Below, one piece after another: positions 9,523-19,548 of a stretch of 64,000 nucleotides of DNA (its first letter is position 1; the number at the start of each line of letters is the position of its first letter). This DNA is from Roseovarius sp. 217 (GTDB taxonomy: Bacteria > Pseudomonadota > Alphaproteobacteria > Rhodobacterales > Rhodobacteraceae): positions 2,161,815 through 2,225,814 of the forward strand of contig NZ_CH902584.1 in the NCBI RefSeq assembly GCF_000152845.1, given 5' to 3'. Both the position numbers and the translations under genes were made by a program. A model generated the notes under the pieces. That model was given only the letters and a program-made list of their open reading frames with translations, was not told where the DNA came from and ran no database searches.

Positions 9523-9914
9523 GGGGCGGCGATTGAGAGGGTCCGCTCCTGCGTCGGGGGGCGGGCAACCGGCCTTTATAATAAGGTGCGGCGGATCTGC
9601 GAATCCATGATAGCGTTAACGCTTGGCGATGCTTTGGGCAGGGGCTGCGTGAGGGGAATCGGCAATTGGTAGTAAAAAGTGAAGTTTTTTGAAGATTAAA
9701 AAGCGCGCAATAGGTCGCACTTGGGTTAAGTCTTTGAAATCGAATTGTATTCTTTAGTATACAATAGTTTTCAAGCGGCTTGCCCGCTTGGTAAGGCTCT
9801 GCTACACCGCAGCCGAATTTGGGTGTTTCGCAAGTCTCACCCTATGCCAACGCCCCCGGATGTGACCCTGCGTCACGGCTGACCAACCGGGGCCAGATTA
9901 TCGGAAGGGTGGAC
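9523..9914. promoter_or_regulatory. nnrU-atpH intergenic region with atp promoter candidate
   Basis: 392 bases without a gene. An AT-rich stretch at ~9,670-9,770 contains TTGAAA (9734-9739), an 18-base spacer and TATACA (9758-9763), a good sigma-70-type promoter for the atp operon. An inverted repeat ATTGTAT/ATACAAT overlaps the spacer and -10. A 7-bp hairpin (CAAGCGG/CCGCTTG, 9772-9790) follows in the presumed leader. A 12-bp palindrome AGCGTTAACGCT lies near 9,613. No transcription start data can be given. Confidence 0.55.
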
Positions 9915-10475
9915 GTGTCCGAACCAGCTTCGATCTCTACTGGCATTGCCGCGCGCTATGCCACTGCGATATTCGAGCTTGTGAGAGAGGCCAAATCAGT
10001 GGCCAAACTCGAAAGCAATCTCAATGATCTGGCACAGGCGCTGACCGACAGCGACGATCTGCGTGCAATGATCTCTTCTCCGGTGCTGAGCCGTGATGTG
10101 CAGGGGGCGGCGATGTCCGCCGTGGCAGCCAAGATGAAGCTGCTGCCCGAGTTGCAGAATGGTCTGGCGCTGATGGCGCAAAAACGGCGTTTGTTCGTGC
10201 TGCCGCAGTTGATTGCGCAGCTCAATGCGATGATCGCCGAGGACAAGGGCGAAGTGAGCGCCGATGTCATCAGCGCCAAGGCGCTGACCAAGGCGCAAGC
10301 GGACAAGCTGGCCAAGACGCTGAAAGACCGCGTCGGCAAGGATGTCAAAATCAATGCGACCGTTGATGAAAGCCTCATCGGCGGTCTAGTCGTCAAGATG
10401 GGCTCGAAGATGATCGACACGTCGATCCGCTCCAAGCTCGATTCCCTGCAGAATTCAATGAAAGAGGTCGGATAA
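9915..10475 (+). CDS. atpH: ATP synthase F1 subunit delta
   Basis: 186 residues from a GTG at 9915 (reading MSEPASISTGIAARYATAIFEL), preceded by GGAAGGG. The open frame reaches back to 9819, but that part has no family match. The delta family pattern is clear: ARYATAIFELV at the N-terminus and the C-terminal VDESLIGGLVVKMGSKMIDTS. Delta is the top of the peripheral stalk, linking F1 alpha subunits to the Fo b subunits. The gene heads atpHAGDC; the Fo genes are not in the window, as is usual in alphaproteobacteria. atpA begins directly after its stop codon. Confidence 0.97.
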   Translation: MSEPASISTGIAARYATAIFELVREAKSVAKLESNLNDLAQALTDSDDLRAMISSPVLSRDVQGAAMSAVAAKMKLLPELQNGLALMAQKRRLFVLPQLIAQLNAMIAEDKGEVSADVISAKALTKAQADKLAKTLKDRVGKDVKINATVDESLIGGLVVKMGSKMIDTSIRSKLDSLQNSMKEVG

Positions 10476-12014
10476 ATGGGTATCCAAGCAGCAGAGATTT
10501 CTGCGATCCTGAAGGACCAGATCAAGAACTTTGGCAAAGACGCCGAAGTTGCCGAGATCGGCCGGGTTCTCTCGGTGGGTGACGGGATCGCACGGGTTCA
10601 CGGGCTGGACAATGTTCAGGCCGGTGAGCTTGTCGAGTTTCCGGGCTCGATCATGGGCATGGCGCTGAACCTCGAGAGCGACAACGTCGGTGTCGTGATC
10701 TTTGGTTCCGACCGTGACATCAAGGAAGGCGACACCGTCAAGCGCACCAAGTCCATCGTGGACGTGCCGATTGGCGACGAGCTTTTGGGCCGCGTTGTGG
10801 ACGGTCTGGGCAACCCGCTGGATGGCAAAGGTCCGATCAAGACCAAGACCCGCGGTCTGGCTGACGTAAAGGCCCCCGGCATCATCCCGCGTAAATCGGT
10901 GCATGAGCCGATGGCGACCGGCCTCAAATCCGTGGACGCGATGATCCCGATTGGCCGTGGTCAGCGCGAGCTGATCATTGGTGACCGTCAGACCGGCAAG
11001 ACCGCCGTGGCGCTGGACGCGATCCTGAACCAGAAGATCTATAACGAGGCCGCAGGCGACGACGAGAGCAAGAAGCTCTATTGCGTTTATGTCGCCATCG
11101 GTCAGAAGCGCTCGACCGTGGCGCAGCTGGTGAAGAAGCTCGAAGAGAGCGGCGCGATCAAGTATTCGATCGTTGTGGCCGCCACCGCGTCGGACCCCGC
11201 GCCGATGCAGTTCCTCGCACCCTATTCCGCGACCGCGATGGCCGAGCATTTCCGTGACAATGGCCGTCATGCGCTGATCGTGTATGATGACCTCTCGAAG
11301 CAGGCCGTGGCCTATCGCCAGATGTCGCTGCTTCTGCGTCGTCCGCCCGGCCGTGAAGCCTATCCGGGGGACGTGTTCTATCTCCACTCCCGTCTGCTGG
11401 AGCGGTCGGCCAAGCTGAATGAGGACAATGGCTCTGGCTCGCTCACTGCGCTGCCGATCATTGAAACCCAAGGCGGCGACGTGTCGGCGTTTATTCCGAC
11501 CAACGTGATCTCGATCACCGACGGTCAGATCTTCCTTGAGACGGAACTGTTTTATCAGGGTGTCCGTCCGGCTGTGAACACCGGTCTGTCGGTGTCTCGT
11601 GTGGGCTCGAGCGCGCAGACCAATGCGATGAAATCTGTCGCAGGTCCGGTCAAGCTGGAGCTGGCGCAGTATCGCGAGATGGCGGCCTTTGCCCAGTTCG
11701 GCTCTGACCTCGACGCGGCGACGCAGCAGTTGCTGAACCGCGGCGCGCGTCTGACCGAGTTGATGAAGCAGGCGCAGTATTCGCCGCTGACCAATGCCGA
11801 GATCGTCTGTGTGATCTATGCTGGCACCAAGGGCTATCTGGACAAGATTCCGGTGAAGCAAGTGGGCCCGTATGAGCAAGGTCTGCTCAAGCACCTGCGC
11901 GGCAAGCATGCCGAGTTGCTGGCGTACATCACCAAGGAAGACCCCAAGATCAAGGGTGAAGCCGAGGACCGTATCAAAGCTGCGCTGGACGAATTCGCCG
12001 CTGACTTCGCATAA
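10476..12014 (+). CDS. atpA: ATP synthase F1 subunit alpha
   Basis: 512 residues, normal for the family. It has the beta-barrel N-terminus ([15 protein letters not shown]), Walker [14 protein letters not shown], an alpha-type second segment [16 protein letters not shown], and the signature [17 protein letters not shown]. Alpha subunits alternate with beta in the F1 hexamer and carry regulatory nucleotide sites. The ATG immediately follows the atpH TAA, so the two are translated in series. A long antisense frame across it is a codon-bias shadow. Confidence 0.99.
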   Translation: MGIQAAEISAILKDQIKNFGKDAEVAEIGRVLSVGDGIARVHGLDNVQAGELVEFPGSIMGMALNLESDNVGVVIFGSDRDIKEGDTVKRTKSIVDVPIGDELLGRVVDGLGNPLDGKGPIKTKTRGLADVKAPGIIPRKSVHEPMATGLKSVDAMIPIGRGQRELIIGDRQTGKTAVALDAILNQKIYNEAAGDDESKKLYCVYVAIGQKRSTVAQLVKKLEESGAIKYSIVVAATASDPAPMQFLAPYSATAMAEHFRDNGRHALIVYDDLSKQAVAYRQMSLLLRRPPGREAYPGDVFYLHSRLLERSAKLNEDNGSGSLTALPIIETQGGDVSAFIPTNVISITDGQIFLETELFYQGVRPAVNTGLSVSRVGSSAQTNAMKSVAGPVKLELAQYREMAAFAQFGSDLDAATQQLLNRGARLTELMKQAQYSPLTNAEIVCVIYAGTKGYLDKIPVKQVGPYEQGLLKHLRGKHAELLAYITKEDPKIKGEAEDRIKAALDEFAADFA

Positions 12015-12029
12015 GGGGGAGATAAGGCA

Positions 12030-12908
12030 ATGCCGAATCTCAAGGACCTGAAAAACAGGATCGCGTCGGTCAAATCGACCCGCAAGATCACCAAAGCCAT
12101 GCAGATGGTTGCCGCGGCGAAACTTCGCCGCGCGCAGGATGCTGCCGAGCAGGCCCGTCCCTATACCGAACGCTTCAACGCGGTCATGGGCAAGCTGGCG
12201 GCCTCTGTGGGCGATGCGGCCAATGCGCCGCGTCTGCTGGCAGGCACGGGTGAGGACAAAGTGCATCTCTTGGTGGTGATGACCGCCGAGCGGGGCCTTT
12301 GCGGTGGCTTCAACGCCAATATCGCCAAGCTCGCAAAGTTGCATGCGGCTGATTTGCTCGCCAAGGGCAAGACCGTCAAGATCGTGACCGTGGGCAAAAA
12401 GGGCCGCGACGCGATGCGGCGGGATTATGGCCAGTATTCGGTGGGTCACATTGATCTGAGCGAGGTCAAGCGCGTGGGTTATGCCGATGCGCAAGCTATC
12501 GCAGCCGATGTGCTGGGGCGCTTTGATGCTGGCGATTTTGATGTCGCCAAGATCTTCTTCTCGCGCTTTGAGAATGTTGTCAGCCAGATCCCGACCATGC
12601 AGCAGGTGATTCCGTTCGACGTCACCGAGTTGGAGCAAGAGGTCGATACCGACAGCTATTACGACTATGAACCCGACGAGCAGGCGATCCTTGCGGATCT
12701 CTTACCGCGTGGGGTGGCGACCGCGATCTTTGCGGCGCTGTTGGAGAACGGGGCCTCGGAGCAGGGCGCGCGGATGTCCGCGATGGACAATGCAACGCGC
12801 AACGCGGGGGATATGATCGACAGATTGACGATCGAATACAACCGCTCGCGCCAGGCCGTGATCACCAACGAGCTTATTGAAATCATTTCCGGCGCGGAAG
12901 CGCTGTAA
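12030..12908 (+). CDS. atpG: ATP synthase F1 subunit gamma
   Basis: 292 residues. N-terminal [21 protein letters not shown] and the C-terminal helix [34 protein letters not shown] are diagnostic. Gamma is the central rotor shaft turning inside the alpha3beta3 ring. The ribosome site is GGGGGAGA upstream of the ATG at 12030. It lies 15 bases after atpA and 18 before atpD. Confidence 0.98.
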   Translation: MPNLKDLKNRIASVKSTRKITKAMQMVAAAKLRRAQDAAEQARPYTERFNAVMGKLAASVGDAANAPRLLAGTGEDKVHLLVVMTAERGLCGGFNANIAKLAKLHAADLLAKGKTVKIVTVGKKGRDAMRRDYGQYSVGHIDLSEVKRVGYADAQAIAADVLGRFDAGDFDVAKIFFSRFENVVSQIPTMQQVIPFDVTELEQEVDTDSYYDYEPDEQAILADLLPRGVATAIFAALLENGASEQGARMSAMDNATRNAGDMIDRLTIEYNRSRQAVITNELIEIISGAEAL

Positions 12909-14351
<1,443 letters not shown>

Positions 14352-14366
14352 TCAACGTCTGTCATG

Positions 14367-14395
14367 GCCTGTGCGGGGGTAATCCCCGTGCAGGC
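14367..14395 (+). promoter_or_regulatory. Hairpin in the atpD-atpC gap
   Basis: GCCTGTGCGGGG and CCCCGTGCAGGC form a 12-bp stem with two G-U pairs and a GTAAT loop. It sits 15 bases after the atpD stop and ends 23 bases before the atpC start. There is no T-run, so it is not a standard terminator. It could be a processing or mRNA-stability element that sets the lower epsilon output; that role is inference. Confidence 0.55.
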
Positions 14396-14418
14396 GTGAC
14401 ACCATGAGGGAGGCCGAA

Positions 14419-14844
14419 ATGGCTGACACAGTGCAATTCGATCTGGTGAGTCCCGAGCGGCTCTTGGCCTCGGTCGCTGCCCATGAGGTGAGCATTCCGG
14501 GTGCTGAGGGTGATCTGACCGCCATGGCCGATCATGCCCCGCTCATCACCACCCTGCGTCCCGGCATTGTGCGGGTTTCAGGGCCGTCGGGCGAAAAGGA
14601 ATATGTCGTCACTGGTGGCTTTGCCGAGATCAACGGCACGAGCGTTTCGGTGCTGGCAGAACAGGCCGTGGCGCGGGAAGATATGACCAAAGAAGCCTAT
14701 CAGACCATGGTCAATGCAGCCACCGACAAGCTGGCGAATGCGCAGGACAAATATGTCAATGAGCCGGGTCCGGTCGATGAGGCCGCAAAGCTCTTGGCAG
14801 ATATGGTGGCGATTGGCGACCATATCGGTCTGTCGTCCAACTGA
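14419..14844 (+). CDS. atpC: ATP synthase F1 subunit epsilon
   Basis: 141 residues from the ATG at 14419 ([13 protein letters not shown]), with GAGGGAGG eight bases upstream. An in-frame ATG at 14404 is possible but would place the ribosome site inside the gene. The N-terminal beta-sandwich is clear: [31 protein letters not shown] in order, then [21 protein letters not shown]. Epsilon is part of the rotor and restrains ATP hydrolysis. It is the last gene of atpHAGDC and is followed by a strong terminator. Confidence 0.97.
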   Translation: MADTVQFDLVSPERLLASVAAHEVSIPGAEGDLTAMADHAPLITTLRPGIVRVSGPSGEKEYVVTGGFAEINGTSVSVLAEQAVAREDMTKEAYQTMVNAATDKLANAQDKYVNEPGPVDEAAKLLADMVAIGDHIGLSSN

Positions 14845-14866
14845 GACATGACGGCGTTCAGGAATT

Positions 14867-14895
14867 AAAGGGGCCGTGTCGCGGCCCTTTTTTTG
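14867..14895 (+). terminator. Rho-independent terminator of the atp operon
   Basis: GGGCCG-TGTCG-CGGCCC stem, extended by an A/G run upstream pairing with the T-run downstream, then TTTTTTT-G-TTTTT. It begins 22 bases after the atpC stop. This is a canonical intrinsic terminator. Confidence 0.9.
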
Positions 14896-14958
14896 TTTTT
14901 ATTTCTTACTTACGCCTAAAATGCTTAATAATCAGGTCCGAGGTTCGGAAGGCGCGCC

Positions 14959-15312
14959 ATGAAGTTTCTGATCAATCAAGCTATTGGGATCGAGCAAGGG
15001 GATGATGTCCTGTTCTCGGATTTTGCCGATGGTGGTGAAATGTGGACCGGATCAGGTGAGCGTGAGCGGCGCAAGAAGATCGGGTTCGAGACGCCGTTCA
15101 AGTCCGAGCCTGCGGTGCATGTCGCGCTCTCGCTTTGGGATATGGACAGCGCCACCAATGCCCGTGCCGATGTCATGGCGGAAAAGATCACGACCAAGGG
15201 GTTTGACGTGGTGTTTCGGACCTGGTCAGACACCCGTGTCGCGCGGGTGCGGGTGCGGTGGATGGCGATTGGCGAAGTGTTCCACGAGGACGATTGGCAA
15301 GACGTCTACTGA
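14959..15312 (+). CDS. H-type lectin domain protein
   Basis: 117 residues. The segment FETPFKSEPAVHVALSLWDMD followed by ITTKGFDVVFRTWSDTRVARVRVRWMAIG matches the H-type lectin (Helix pomatia agglutinin) fold, where the conserved W/R region contributes to sugar binding. No signal peptide is present, so the protein is probably cytoplasmic or carried by a non-Sec route. Stand-alone bacterial H-lectin proteins have no firm role. It lies after the atp terminator with its own upstream AT-rich stretch, and 25 bases before the TrmO gene. Confidence 0.8.
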   Translation: MKFLINQAIGIEQGDDVLFSDFADGGEMWTGSGERERRKKIGFETPFKSEPAVHVALSLWDMDSATNARADVMAEKITTKGFDVVFRTWSDTRVARVRVRWMAIGEVFHEDDWQDVY

Positions 15313-15337
15313 CGGTGGCAGAATCAGGAGGGTCGGG

Positions 15338-15820
15338 ATGGACACACGATTGCGCGCGGGAGAGCGGGTGACGGGGATGCCCGAGAGCACCGACGCCACA
15401 CTCTATTTCATCGGCCGCATCCATACGCCCTGGACAGAGCGTCAAGACTGCCCGCGACAGGGGCGGTTGGATGGGCCGGAGTGCCGGATCGAGGTTTTTG
15501 CGCCGTGGGTCGCGGCGCTGGAGGGTATTGAGGCCTATCAACATCTCGAAATCCTCTATTGGCTGGACCGGTCGCGGCGTGATCTGGTGCGGCAGAATCC
15601 CAAGGGGGATGGCGCGCGATATTTTGGCACCTTTGCGCTGCGGTCGCCGCAGCGGCCCAATCCCATCGGCACGTCGCAGGTGCGGCTGATCGGGGTGGAG
15701 GGGCCGGTGTTGGTCGTGCGGGGGTTGGATTGTCTGGATGGCACGCCATTGCTGGATATCAAACCGGACCGATGCGAGTTTACCCCCAAGGCCCCGGCCA
15801 AGGCCGCTGACGGGGGTTAG
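15338..15820 (+). CDS. trmO: tRNA (N6-threonylcarbamoyladenosine37-N6)-methyltransferase TrmO (TsaA/VirR-like fold)
   Basis: 160 residues from the ATG at 15338, with AGGAGGGT upstream; the open frame extends to 14984 only as a shadow of the lectin gene. TsaA-fold motifs are FIGRIHTPW near residue 25, YQHLEILYWLDRSRRDL, LRSPQRPNPIGTSQV and LDCLDGTPLLDIKP. The family methylates t6A37 in tRNA-Thr using SAM bound at a beta-barrel dimer interface. It is shorter than the E. coli enzyme because it lacks the C-terminal domain, as many single-domain members do. Confidence 0.85.
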   Translation: MDTRLRAGERVTGMPESTDATLYFIGRIHTPWTERQDCPRQGRLDGPECRIEVFAPWVAALEGIEAYQHLEILYWLDRSRRDLVRQNPKGDGARYFGTFALRSPQRPNPIGTSQVRLIGVEGPVLVVRGLDCLDGTPLLDIKPDRCEFTPKAPAKAADGG

Positions 15821-15979
15821 CTGTCAGGTTGCGTGAGGCACTCTGAGGGGTCAGGTGTGGTCAGAAGGGGACGTTGGACCTGTGCGATGAGCCGCGCGGT
15901 GCCCGTCTGCCGGGTGGGCGCTGCGACTTGGTCGGCTGGCACTTTATATCTGCCAAACACTCCCGCGATTTCAAGAGGC

Positions 15980-16055
15980 TGCAACGTTGCAAAAGCGCCC
16001 GCCCGGTGGGGCGGACGGGCGCTGCGCGGCGGCGCTTCGCGCCTTGATTCCGCGC
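15980..16055. repeat. Dispersed intergenic element, copy 1 (hairpin plus constant block)
   Basis: The 281-base gap after trmO holds a 12-bp palindrome (TGCAACGTTGCA, 15980-15991). It also holds a hairpin with arms AGCGCCCG (15994-16001) and CGGGCGCT (16016-16023), and a GC-rich block at 16024-16055. That block (GCGCGGCGGCGCT, then CGCGCCTTG, then TTCCGCGC) recurs nearly unchanged at 44202-44232 and in shorter form at 49655-49684. I see no gene in the gap. Confidence 0.7.
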
Positions 16056-16101
16056 TTTGGGCATTGAGGCTAATGTCCCCTTCAGGCCAAACCCGCCGCC
16101 T

Positions 16102-16992
16102 CTACTGCCCGGGCCGGAGCGGGTGCGGCACCGGGTCTTTGGCGCGCCAGAAATGTGCGCGAAAGATTTGCGCGTAGGAGCGATAGACATAGCCATCGTT
16201 GCGCCGCAGGTAGTGGTCGCGCCGTGCGGCATAGAGGGCGGGGAGGCGATACCATGGCACCTCCGGGTGCATGTGATGCACCACATGCAGGTTGTTGTTG
16301 AGAAAAATCCACGCGAGCGGGCCGCGATCCTCGATGACCACGGTGCGGCCACTGGCCCTCTCATGGGCGCGGTGTTCCAGAAATGTGCGGATTTTCAGCA
16401 CCGCCAGCCCGAGCCAGACGGCGAGCAGATAGGCCCAGACCGGCATCGACGCAAAGCTGAGCCAGATAAGCACCAGCGCCACCGCCGGGATGTGCCAGAG
16501 CCATGCGTGGAGCACGGCACGGTTGCCTTGCTTGATGGCCTGCCAGTCAGCACGCAGGAAAATGGCCTGCGCCACCATCGGTCCGATCAGCATGCGCCCG
16601 GCCAGCGTGTTGTTGATCCGCAGGACCGCCCGCACCCAGAGCGGCAGGCGCGCCCAGACGGTGGGATCAAGGTAATTCGCCTCGGGGTCGTCATAGGGAT
16701 CGGTGAGATATTCCTCGCGGTGATGCGCCAGGTGGGTGTCGCGGAACCGCCCATAGGGAATCATCAGGCAGAGGCAGGGAAAAACCAGCGCCTCATTCAG
16801 GCGCTGCGACCGAAACGGATGGCCATGCAAGGCCTCATGGCAGAGCGAGGAATGCAGGGCGATGGCGAGACCTGTTATGATGAGTCCCAAGGGCAGCCAG
16901 AGCGCTGCCGCCCATGTGGTGCCGATGATCCACGCGCCGTAGCAGGCCATGAGCAGTCCTAAAGTTGGCCATTCTACAGGCGTCTTATCCAT
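16102..16992 (-). CDS. Fatty acid desaturase family membrane protein
   Basis: 296 residues. The di-iron histidine boxes of membrane desaturases/hydroxylases are visible: HSSLCHEALHGHP (residues ~45-57), THLAHH (~85) and NNNLHVVHHMHP (~232), separated by hydrophobic spans. The family inserts double bonds or hydroxyls into acyl lipids, or acts as carotene ketolase/hydroxylase. The box pattern with LHVVHHMHPEVPWYRLP fits the fatty acid desaturase group best; the substrate is unknown. Its start overlaps the upstream DUF2061 gene by 8 bases, so the two form a unit. Confidence 0.85.
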   Translation of the reverse strand: MDKTPVEWPTLGLLMACYGAWIIGTTWAAALWLPLGLIITGLAIALHSSLCHEALHGHPFRSQRLNEALVFPCLCLMIPYGRFRDTHLAHHREEYLTDPYDDPEANYLDPTVWARLPLWVRAVLRINNTLAGRMLIGPMVAQAIFLRADWQAIKQGNRAVLHAWLWHIPAVALVLIWLSFASMPVWAYLLAVWLGLAVLKIRTFLEHRAHERASGRTVVIEDRGPLAWIFLNNNLHVVHHMHPEVPWYRLPALYAARRDHYLRRNDGYVYRSYAQIFRAHFWRAKDPVPHPLRPGQ

Positions 16993-17191
16993 GGCAACGC
17001 CCCCAATGGATACGCGACCACAGACGCTCGTAGACCAGATAGGTCGTGAAGCCGACCGCGGTATTGATCCCCGCCATCAGACCACCCGCTGCCAGCGATC
17101 CGGTCACAATCAGACCGACGCCTGCCATGACAAGCAGCCCGATCAGATTCCAGATCACCGCTTTGACGATGCTGCGCAATCGCGTCTCCAT
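16985..17191 (-). CDS. DUF2061 small membrane protein
   Basis: 68 residues. N-terminal RLRSIVKAVIWNLIGLLVM, a Gly-rich second span and the ending FTTYLVYERLWSRIHWG match DUF2061, whose members end in a (Y/H)ERxW motif. Two membrane helices are likely. Function is unknown. It is translated with the following desaturase (8-base overlap), which suggests a shared membrane-lipid role; that is inference. Confidence 0.8.
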   Translation of the reverse strand: METRLRSIVKAVIWNLIGLLVMAGVGLIVTGSLAAGGLMAGINTAVGFTTYLVYERLWSRIHWGRCHG

Positions 17192-17282
17192 AATGCCTCC
17201 TGTGCTGTGAGAGATTGGGGACAGAGTGCTTGCGATTTTGCTAAGCCGCCATTTCGGGAATAGTTAACATTTCTCCGCAGAT

Positions 17283-17296
17283 GTGATAATAATCAC
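17283..17296. promoter_or_regulatory. Dyad just upstream of the XRE regulator
   Basis: GTGAT-AATA-ATCAC lies three bases before the ATG at 17300, where a ribosome site would normally be. No Shine-Dalgarno sequence is visible. The dyad could be an autoregulatory operator of the encoded XRE protein, with a leaderless or weakly translated mRNA. Confidence 0.4.
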
Positions 17297-17299
17297 CAT

Positions 17300-18163
17300 A
17301 TGATAAAAAAAATCGACAAACGTTTGCGCGCCACACTGTTTCGCGCCCGGTTGGCCGAGGCGATGCGCCTGCGGCAGAGCAACCAAAGCGTCTTGGCGCG
17401 CAGCATCGGTGTGGATCGCTCGACTGTGTCGCAACTGCTCAAGGAGGAAACTGGTCGGCTGCCCAATGCGCAGGTTGTGGGCGAATGTGCCTCGGCGCTT
17501 GGGGTCTCGGCCGATTGGCTCTTGGGGTTGACCGACCGACCTGAGACGGCTGCTGATATTCTGGCCAATACGCTATCACTGACCGAGGCACCGCGCGCCT
17601 TGGTCGATGAACAAATTTTTGCCTGGCACAAGGAGGCGGCGGGTTACAAGATCCGCCATGTCCCTGCCGCGTTGCCGGACATGCTGAAAACGCGCGCCAT
17701 GCTAGAGTGGGAATATGAGCCGCATCTCGGGCGCTCGACCGATCAGGCGATTGGCGCGTCCGAGGATCGCATGGCGTGGATGCGGGCGGCGCAATCGGAC
17801 TATGAGATCGCCCTGCCGCTCTATGAGATCGAGAGTTTCGCACGCGGAGAAGGGTATTACCGTGGTTTGCCCGCCACCATCCGCCGCGCGCAACTGGATC
17901 ACCTGATCACTGTCACAACGCAGCTCTATCCCAGTCTGCGGCTCTATCTGTTTGATGCGCGTCGCGTCTATTCGGCCCCCGTGACAATCCTCGGCCCGCT
18001 TCTGGCGGTTCTCTATATCGGGCGGAATTACATGGTGTTTCGCGATCGGGAAAGAGTGCAGGCCATGACGCTGCATTTCGACAGTCTGGTGCGCGAGGCG
18101 TCGATCACGGCGCGGACCTTGCCGGATCATTTGCGCGGGTTGCGGGATGGGACGGCGGGTTAG
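17300..18163 (+). CDS. XRE family helix-turn-helix transcriptional regulator
   Basis: 287 residues. A lambda-repressor-like HTH occupies residues ~12-75 (NQSVLARSIGVDRSTVSQLL, then ALGVSADWLLGLTDRPE). The remaining ~210 residues are not a short dimerisation tail but a separate globular domain (YEIALPLYEIESFARGEGYYRGLP) of unknown ligand. The start is kept at 17300 because the first HTH helix begins at about residue 12; a start at the next Met would cut it. The target is unknown; it is divergent from the DUF2061-desaturase unit and may control membrane-lipid genes. Confidence 0.85.
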   Translation: MIKKIDKRLRATLFRARLAEAMRLRQSNQSVLARSIGVDRSTVSQLLKEETGRLPNAQVVGECASALGVSADWLLGLTDRPETAADILANTLSLTEAPRALVDEQIFAWHKEAAGYKIRHVPAALPDMLKTRAMLEWEYEPHLGRSTDQAIGASEDRMAWMRAAQSDYEIALPLYEIESFARGEGYYRGLPATIRRAQLDHLITVTTQLYPSLRLYLFDARRVYSAPVTILGPLLAVLYIGRNYMVFRDRERVQAMTLHFDSLVREASITARTLPDHLRGLRDGTAG

Positions 18164-18183
18164 GGCATGGCGTCGTGCTGACA

Positions 18184-18248
18184 TTGGCCCCAAGCGATCC
18201 GCGCGGCATGCTTTGGGCTTGCGCCCACGCTTGGGAGATTGGGGCCAA
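18184..18248. terminator. Interrupted long stem between convergent genes
   Basis: TTGGCCCC (18184-18191) pairs with GGGGCCAA (18241-18248), and inside it AAGCG (18192-18196) pairs with CGCTT (18228-18232). It fills the 94-base gap between the convergent XRE and aldo/keto reductase genes. It lacks a T-run. It may act as a bidirectional stop or an mRNA-end stabiliser. Confidence 0.5.
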
Positions 18249-18257
18249 CGCCTCCGC

Positions 18258-19301
18258 TCAATAGGGCATCGGATGCGCCTTGTGGGTGGCGTCGAGATCG
18301 GTCAGCACCTCTTGGCTGAGCGTAATCTCTGCTGCGCCGAGGGCCAGATCGAGCTGTGTCCTGTCGGTCGCGCCAAAGATGGCCGAGCAGAGGAAGGGCC
18401 GCGTCAGGCACCATGCGAGCGCCATTTGCACAGGGTCGAGACCGTGTGTCTGCGCGACCGCGTGGTAGGCTGCGACCGCCTCGAAGGCGCGCGGCGTCTT
18501 GCGACCGCCAAGGTCGCCGTTGATCGCCATGCGCGAGCCGGCGGGCAGCGCGCCGTTCTGATATTTGCCGCTGAGCAGCCCCGCCGCGAGGGGGGAAAAG
18601 GCCAGAAGGCCCACATCCTCATTGACGCTGAGTTCGGCCAAGTCCGTGTCGTAGAGGCGGCACATCAGCGAGTATTCGTTCTGGAGGGACGCCGCGCGGG
18701 GCCCGTGGCCCGCCTCGGCCAGCCGCAGCCATTGCGCCATGCCCCAAGCGCTTTCGTTTGAGAGGCCGAAGGCGCGGATGGTGCCGCGTTCGACTTCGCG
18801 CTGCATGGCCTCAAGCGCTTCGTGCATATGCGAGAGTGTGTCGTCGCGGTTCTGGCTGGAGGGGTCATAGTTCCAGTTCTGGCGGAACATGTAGCTGCCC
18901 CGGTTGGGCCAGTGGAATTGGTAGAGGTCGATGGTGTCGGTCTTGAGACGGCGCAGGGAGGTCTCAATGGCCTCAGGGATGGAGGCCGCTGTGATCGGCG
19001 CGCCGTCGCGGGCGTGCTTGAAGCCTTTGCCGGAATGTTTGGTGGCGAGGATCACATCCGCGCGCCGCCCCGAGGTTTCGAACCAGTCGCCGATGATCTC
19101 CTCGGTGCGCCCGGTGGTTTCCGCGCTCATCGGGGTGGTGGGATACATCTCGGCGGTGTCGATGAAATTCACGCCCCGGTCAAGGGCGCGGTCAATCTGG
19201 GCATGGCCCTCTGCCGGGGTGTTCTGCGAGCCCCAAGTCATCGAGCCAAGGCAGAGCGCGCTCACCTCAATGCCGGTGCGCCCCAAGGGTCTTTTCTGCA
19301 T
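18258..19301 (-). CDS. Aldo/keto reductase (Tas-like)
   Basis: 347 residues from the ATG at 19301 (MQKRPLGRTGIEVS), preceded by GGAGACACC. A longer reading to 19376 lacks a ribosome site. AKR motifs: FIDTAEMYP with the catalytic Tyr, the catalytic Lys in VILATKHSG, QFHWPNRG with the catalytic His, and the NADPH-binding C-terminal LCSAIFGATDRTQLDLAL. The insert after FHWPNRG (YMFRQNWNYDPS) resembles E. coli Tas. It reduces an aldehyde or ketone with NADPH; the substrate is not known. It stands alone. Confidence 0.9.
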   Translation of the reverse strand: MQKRPLGRTGIEVSALCLGSMTWGSQNTPAEGHAQIDRALDRGVNFIDTAEMYPTTPMSAETTGRTEEIIGDWFETSGRRADVILATKHSGKGFKHARDGAPITAASIPEAIETSLRRLKTDTIDLYQFHWPNRGSYMFRQNWNYDPSSQNRDDTLSHMHEALEAMQREVERGTIRAFGLSNESAWGMAQWLRLAEAGHGPRAASLQNEYSLMCRLYDTDLAELSVNEDVGLLAFSPLAAGLLSGKYQNGALPAGSRMAINGDLGGRKTPRAFEAVAAYHAVAQTHGLDPVQMALAWCLTRPFLCSAIFGATDRTQLDLALGAAEITLSQEVLTDLDATHKAHPMPY

Positions 19302-19548
19302 GGTGTCTCCTGAGGATTGGGTTTTGGGATGGGATAGGGGAGGAAGGCGGTGGAGGGAAGGGGGGTCTTGGGTCATCCGGCAGCTAGTCGATGCCGTTTG
19401 TGGTTGCGGTAATGTGAGTGGCCGTTAGCAGACATTCGTGCCTGGTACAGCGAACTGCACCTTAGAGCCCATGCCTCTCAGGTTGCTAGCTTGCAGCGAA
19501 AGTCTGGCTTTGCGATTTTAACGTCTTGAGTTATTAGATGCATCGATC

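Noticed and set aside
10455..12638. 727-residue minus-strand frame opposite atpH/atpA/atpG
   Set aside because: It is antisense to three unmistakable ATP synthase genes, has no ribosome site and matches no family; long antisense frames are common in high-GC genes with strong codon bias.
15861..16364. Frames over the desaturase 3' end and the repeat element
   Set aside because: They are shadows of the desaturase gene extended through GC-rich repeat DNA.
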